Below, in pieces: positions 60,352 to 64,000 of a DNA stretch of 64,000 nucleotides. The translations under genes and the position numbers were made by a program. This stretch comes from Candidatus Aminicenantota bacterium (GTDB lineage: Bacteria > Acidobacteriota > Aminicenantia > Aminicenantales > Aminicenantaceae), in the NCBI GenBank assembly GCA_011049545.1, contig DRHQ01000064.1:1-64000 (forward strand). Direction: 5' to 3'. The notes below the pieces were generated by a model. It made no database searches. It was not told the DNA's origin and saw nothing but the letters and a program-made list of their open reading frames with translations. Numbering within the stretch: position 1 is the stretch's first letter; each line of letters begins with the position of its first letter.

Positions 60352-60633
60352 TCATTTTTTAAACATTTCCTTCATCATAGGGCCTAGTAGATCTTTCACC
60401 ATCTCTGTAAACTCTTCGACCTTAATCAAAGAAATACAGCAGGTTTTCCCATCCTTTTCCCAGCTCATAACTGCTAACTTATCACCTGCTCGAATGTTTG
60501 CTTTTTCTCTTATCTCCTTAGGAAGAACTGTCTGTCCTCTATCGTCAACACTTATTATTGATTCAACTTTGCAGCAGCCCATTCTTCTATCTGCTGGAGC
60601 AGGAGGGAATTTGCTTTTATCTTTTTTTGTCAT
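60352..60633 (-). CDS. AbrB/MazE/SpoVT-fold protein, resembling HgcAB-associated type
   Basis: GCCKVESIISVDDRGQTVLPKEIREKANIRAGDKLAVMSWEKDGKTCCISLIK. Confidence 0.8.
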   Translation of the reverse strand: MTKKDKSKFPPAPADRRMGCCKVESIISVDDRGQTVLPKEIREKANIRAGDKLAVMSWEKDGKTCCISLIKVEEFTEMVKDLLGPMMKEMFKK

Positions 60634-60950
60634 TCTTAATACCTCGCTTTATCGTGAAAATCGGAATATTTATATTTTTCTGATATTTCAGACATTACAG
60701 ATATATAATAAGAAACTAAATAGAGCCTGTCAAGTTTTTTTTGATTTTTCCCCTAAATCTACTTTTGATTATCCCGTAACAGTTTTTCTCATTTTTTTTA
60801 TTAAGGAGCAGTTTTTTTGATTTTCTTCTGGGTATTTCTCTTTTATAGGACGAAGGACTATTCACTTCACTCGCAACGATTCTACAAAGTGAAAAGCATT
60901 TTAGCGGGAAAAGCGAATGACTAACAGACTAAGATACACCAGCAATCAGT

Positions 60951-61574
60951 TTATTTCTCTCCTGAAGCGACGAACATACTGATGCTAGCCTGCTCGTCTC
61001 CGCAGCTTGACTGCGCACAGCAACTCTCACCTATGCAGTCCACAATCACATTGTTGAGCCCGGCTTCTTCGAACCATCGCCTGACGTCCTCTCTTTTGAA
61101 ACCCATCCAGCGATCGTGCTGCTCTTCTTTTAAGAATTTATACTGGTGCTCATCCATATCCGTAATAACAACCTTGCCTCCCGGCTTCAAAATCCGCACC
61201 ATTTCTTTTATGGCCTTCTGCGGAGACTCGACATGATGGATATACATGTTGGCAAAAGCATAATCAACAGCTTCATCAGGAATGGGTAATTTTTCCGCCT
61301 CCCCCAAGCGGTATTCAATTCCCTCAGCTCCGGAGAACTTCTTTCTCATCTCCCCCAGCATTGCTTCGGACTGGTCTACCGCTATCACTTTAAGACCTTT
61401 TCCAATCAGCCCTCCGCTGATAAAGCCGCTCCCTGCTCCGATATCAGCAGCTATCTTGCCTTTCTTCACTCCGGCTACAGAAAAAGCTTTATCCTTGACT
61501 GTCTCTGAAAAGAAGCTCCTCTGCATATTGTCCCATTGATGGGCAATTTCATTAAAATATTTCTTGCTGTTCAT
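60951..61574 (-). CDS. Class I SAM-dependent methyltransferase with Cys-rich tail
   Basis: VKKGKIAADIGAGSGFISGGLI; VRILKPGGKVVITDMDEH; CIGESCCAQSSCGDEQASISMFVASGEK. Confidence 0.88.
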   Translation of the reverse strand: MNSKKYFNEIAHQWDNMQRSFFSETVKDKAFSVAGVKKGKIAADIGAGSGFISGGLIGKGLKVIAVDQSEAMLGEMRKKFSGAEGIEYRLGEAEKLPIPDEAVDYAFANMYIHHVESPQKAIKEMVRILKPGGKVVITDMDEHQYKFLKEEQHDRWMGFKREDVRRWFEEAGLNNVIVDCIGESCCAQSSCGDEQASISMFVASGEK

Positions 61575-61769
61575 TTCGTAACCATACTGAAATGTTTATA
61601 GCAAAAGAAATATTTACAGTCAAATAAAATACCTTGGGGTCAGGAGTTAAAAAAAGAAAGGATTGTAAAAAGAAAAAAAGAAATTTATAATCCATAGAAA
61701 TATTCAGAAGGATATGACTGGCTAGACCAGACTAAACAAATAACATCTTTTCCTGAGAGGAGAGGCAAA

Positions 61770-62399
61770 ATGGAAAAAACCAAAAAGAAGAAAAGAAAGA
61801 CTTTTACCAGAAGGGATTTTTTAAAAGGATTCGGGGGCGGAGCTTTAAGCGCTGCAGTTGTCCCCCAGCTCCTCGCCCATGATATCGATTCTCTCCGGAC
61901 AAAGAAAGGAAACATCCCCCTCTTTTCCAAAAAACAGATCTCTCTCACTGTCAATGAAAAAAAATTCTCGCTAGTGGTTGAACCTGCAGAAACTCTTCTC
62001 CATGTTTTAAGAGAAAAGTTGAACTTGACCGGGACAAAAACGATGTGTGCCCGGGGAGAATGCGGAGGATGCACGGTTCTCCTGGATGGGAATCCCGTTT
62101 ACTCCTGCCTCTATCTTGCCGTGAGAGCAGATGGCAAGAAAATCACTACGATCGAAGGACTTGCAACTAAGGAAAAGCTTCATCCTGTACAACAGGCGTT
62201 TATCGAAAAAGATGGATACCAGTGCGGTTTCTGCACTCCGGGATTTATCATATCTTCGGTAGCTCTCCTCAACAAAAATAATAATCCCACCTTGGAAGAA
62301 ACAAAGAATGCCCTATCGGGAAACCTCTGCCGCTGTGGGAACTATTCAAGAATCCATGAAGCTGTCGCTGCTGCTTCAAAAAACATGAGGAGGGCATAG
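61770..62399 (+). CDS. Molybdenum hydroxylase 2Fe-2S small subunit with Tat signal
   Basis: TRRDFLKGFGGGALSAAVVPQLLA; CARGECGGCTVLLDG; CGFCTPG; LCRCGNY. Confidence 0.94.
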   Translation: MEKTKKKKRKTFTRRDFLKGFGGGALSAAVVPQLLAHDIDSLRTKKGNIPLFSKKQISLTVNEKKFSLVVEPAETLLHVLREKLNLTGTKTMCARGECGGCTVLLDGNPVYSCLYLAVRADGKKITTIEGLATKEKLHPVQQAFIEKDGYQCGFCTPGFIISSVALLNKNNNPTLEETKNALSGNLCRCGNYSRIHEAVAAASKNMRRA

Positions 62400-62400
62400 G

Positions 62401-64000
62401 ATGAGGAAAAAAGAATATTTTGCCGATTCTGAAGAGGCCAGTCTCCTCTATCGCGAAGAATTCAGAGATATGAAAACAGAAGAGCCTGAAGTTGCCCCTT
62501 CACCCGAAAAGGATAAATTTGAAATTATAGGTAAATCCACTTCTAGAATAGATGGGGAAAAAATTGTCACCGGTCGAGCCCCTTACACTCACGATATTAA
62601 GCTCAGAGGAATGCTCTATGGAAAGATTTTAAGAAGCCCTCATGCCTGTGCAGAAGTAATTTCTATGGACATAAGCCAGGTTCAGAGCCTACCCGGAGTC
62701 AAAGCTGCTATCCAGCTCAAAAAAGGACGTGTCACATATGCTGGCGAGCAGGTTGCGGCGGTGGCAGCAGTGGATGAGAAAACAGCAGAGCAGGCTCTAA
62801 AATTAATTAAAGTCGAATACAAATCCCTTCCTTTCGCAGTCACGGAAGAGAAAGCTATGGAAGAAGGAGCACCTCAGGTCCGCAAGAGGCCTAATGTCCA
62901 AAAATTTAATGAGTACACTCGTGGCAACATCGACAAAGGATTCAAGGAAGCTGACTTTGTCCTGGAGAACACCTATAAAACAGCTGTGGAGATCCATCAT
63001 CCTGCCGAAACCCATGGCAGTGTAGCCAAATGGGAAGGAGAGAGGCTTACTGTCTGGGATTCCACCCAGGCAATTTTTGGTGTCAGGGATGGTCTAGCCC
63101 GCGCTCTGAAAATTCCAGCGAGCCGGATAAAAGTTATAAAACATTACATGGGAGGCGGATTTGGCAGTAAACTCGGAATAAACGATTACACTGTGGCAGC
63201 AGCAATGCTCGCCAAGCAAGCCAATAAACCTGTTAAAATCATTCTTTCCAGAAGAGAGAATTCTCTCTGTGTGGGAAACCGTCCCTCAAGCTTACAGACC
63301 ATAAAAGGAGGAGTAAAGAAGGATGGGACTCTCACTGCCCTCTATCTGAAGAATTATACCAGCGGAGGAATCGGCAGAGGAGACTATTGCTCAGAACCAG
63401 TTGTCGATCTTTACAAATGCCCCAATGTGCAAGTCGAGGAACACTCGGTTTTTACAAACACCGGTGCTTCACGCCCCACAAGAGCTCCTGGCCATGTCCA
63501 GGGAACCTTTGCTCTTGAGGGCTTCCTGGAAGAACTGGCCAACAAGATCAATCTAGATCCTTTAGAATTAAGGAAGAAAAACTACAGCACCAAAAACCAG
63601 GGAGACAAAGAAACACCCTATTCCTCAAAAGGATTGAATAAGTGCTATCAATTAGGAGCAGAAAAGATCGGCTGGAAGAGAAGGAATAAAAGGCCTGGAG
63701 AAGGAAATGGAAAAGTTCGCCGAGGACTGGGAGTGGCCAGTCAAATATGGTGGGGAGTGGGAAGAGCTGGAACCCAGGCTGACGTAAAACTACATCCAGA
63801 CGGAAGTGTTGAGGCTATCTGCGGAACCCAGGACATCGGTTGCGGGACAAGAACCTACATGGCAACTATCACGGCAGAGACTCTAGGATTAAGGCCAAAA
63901 GATGTTACAGTAAAAATCGGAAACACAGAGTATCCCTGGTGTGGTGGTTCTGGAGGAAGCACTACGACTCCTTCTGTTGCCCCGGCCATAAGGGATGCTG
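62401..64000 (+). CDS. Xanthine dehydrogenase-family molybdopterin-binding subunit (truncated by window end)
   Basis: Open frame from ATG 62401: IIGKSTSRIDGEKIVTGRAPYTHDIKLRGMLYGKILRSPHA...MGGGFGSK...GTQDIGCGTRT. Confidence 0.93.
   Translation, partial: MRKKEYFADSEEASLLYREEFRDMKTEEPEVAPSPEKDKFEIIGKSTSRIDGEKIVTGRAPYTHDIKLRGMLYGKILRSPHACAEVISMDISQVQSLPGVKAAIQLKKGRVTYAGEQVAAVAAVDEKTAEQALKLIKVEYKSLPFAVTEEKAMEEGAPQVRKRPNVQKFNEYTRGNIDKGFKEADFVLENTYKTAVEIHHPAETHGSVAKWEGERLTVWDSTQAIFGVRDGLARALKIPASRIKVIKHYMGGGFGSKLGINDYTVAAAMLAKQANKPVKIILSRRENSLCVGNRPSSLQTIKGGVKKDGTLTALYLKNYTSGGIGRGDYCSEPVVDLYKCPNVQVEEHSVFTNTGASRPTRAPGHVQGTFALEGFLEELANKINLDPLELRKKNYSTKNQGDKETPYSSKGLNKCYQLGAEKIGWKRRNKRPGEGNGKVRRGLGVASQIWWGVGRAGTQADVKLHPDGSVEAICGTQDIGCGTRTYMATITAETLGLRPKDVTVKIGNTEYPWCGGSGGSTTTPSVAPAIRDA

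Overview
The window is a gene-dense bacterial chromosomal segment, mostly housekeeping and metabolic genes. No taxon marker is present; the gene content and style would fit an uncultured anaerobe such as Candidatus Aminicenantes, but that is only a guess. The left edge holds the tail of an insertion sequence, then bactofilin, uvrB, uvrC, acpS, feoA/feoB, a GT87 enzyme, secA and guaB. Next is a redox island: a rubredoxin-TPP enzyme fusion, a membrane cytochrome c protein, a Cys-rich protein, a rubredoxin-like/FTR-beta protein and a thioredoxin-like protein. It is followed by panC/panB, two aldehyde dehydrogenases, rarA, tRNA-Pro(GGG), surE, glycosyltransferases and a PurF homolog. An ArsS-type arsenosugar cluster comes next, then a nearly complete pentose-phosphate cluster with a Tal-Pgi fusion, then rpiB, an MTA phosphorylase homolog and others. 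At the right are a transmembrane HTH/TolB-like/TPR regulator, a 67-aa Gly-rich small protein and a radical SAM/SPASM enzyme split by a frameshift in a T9 run, followed by an ArsM-type thiophilic-metal island and an exported molybdenum hydroxylase that runs off the window. The best candidate for an undescribed system is the regulator / small peptide / frameshifted rSAM-SPASM locus (56241-59420), which looks like a RiPP cassette. Other items of note are the rubredoxin-TPP redox island, a dispersed family of intergenic inverted repeats with no transposase in the window, possible leaderless genes, and a shared coding remnant at two loci. No CRISPR array or rRNA was seen.
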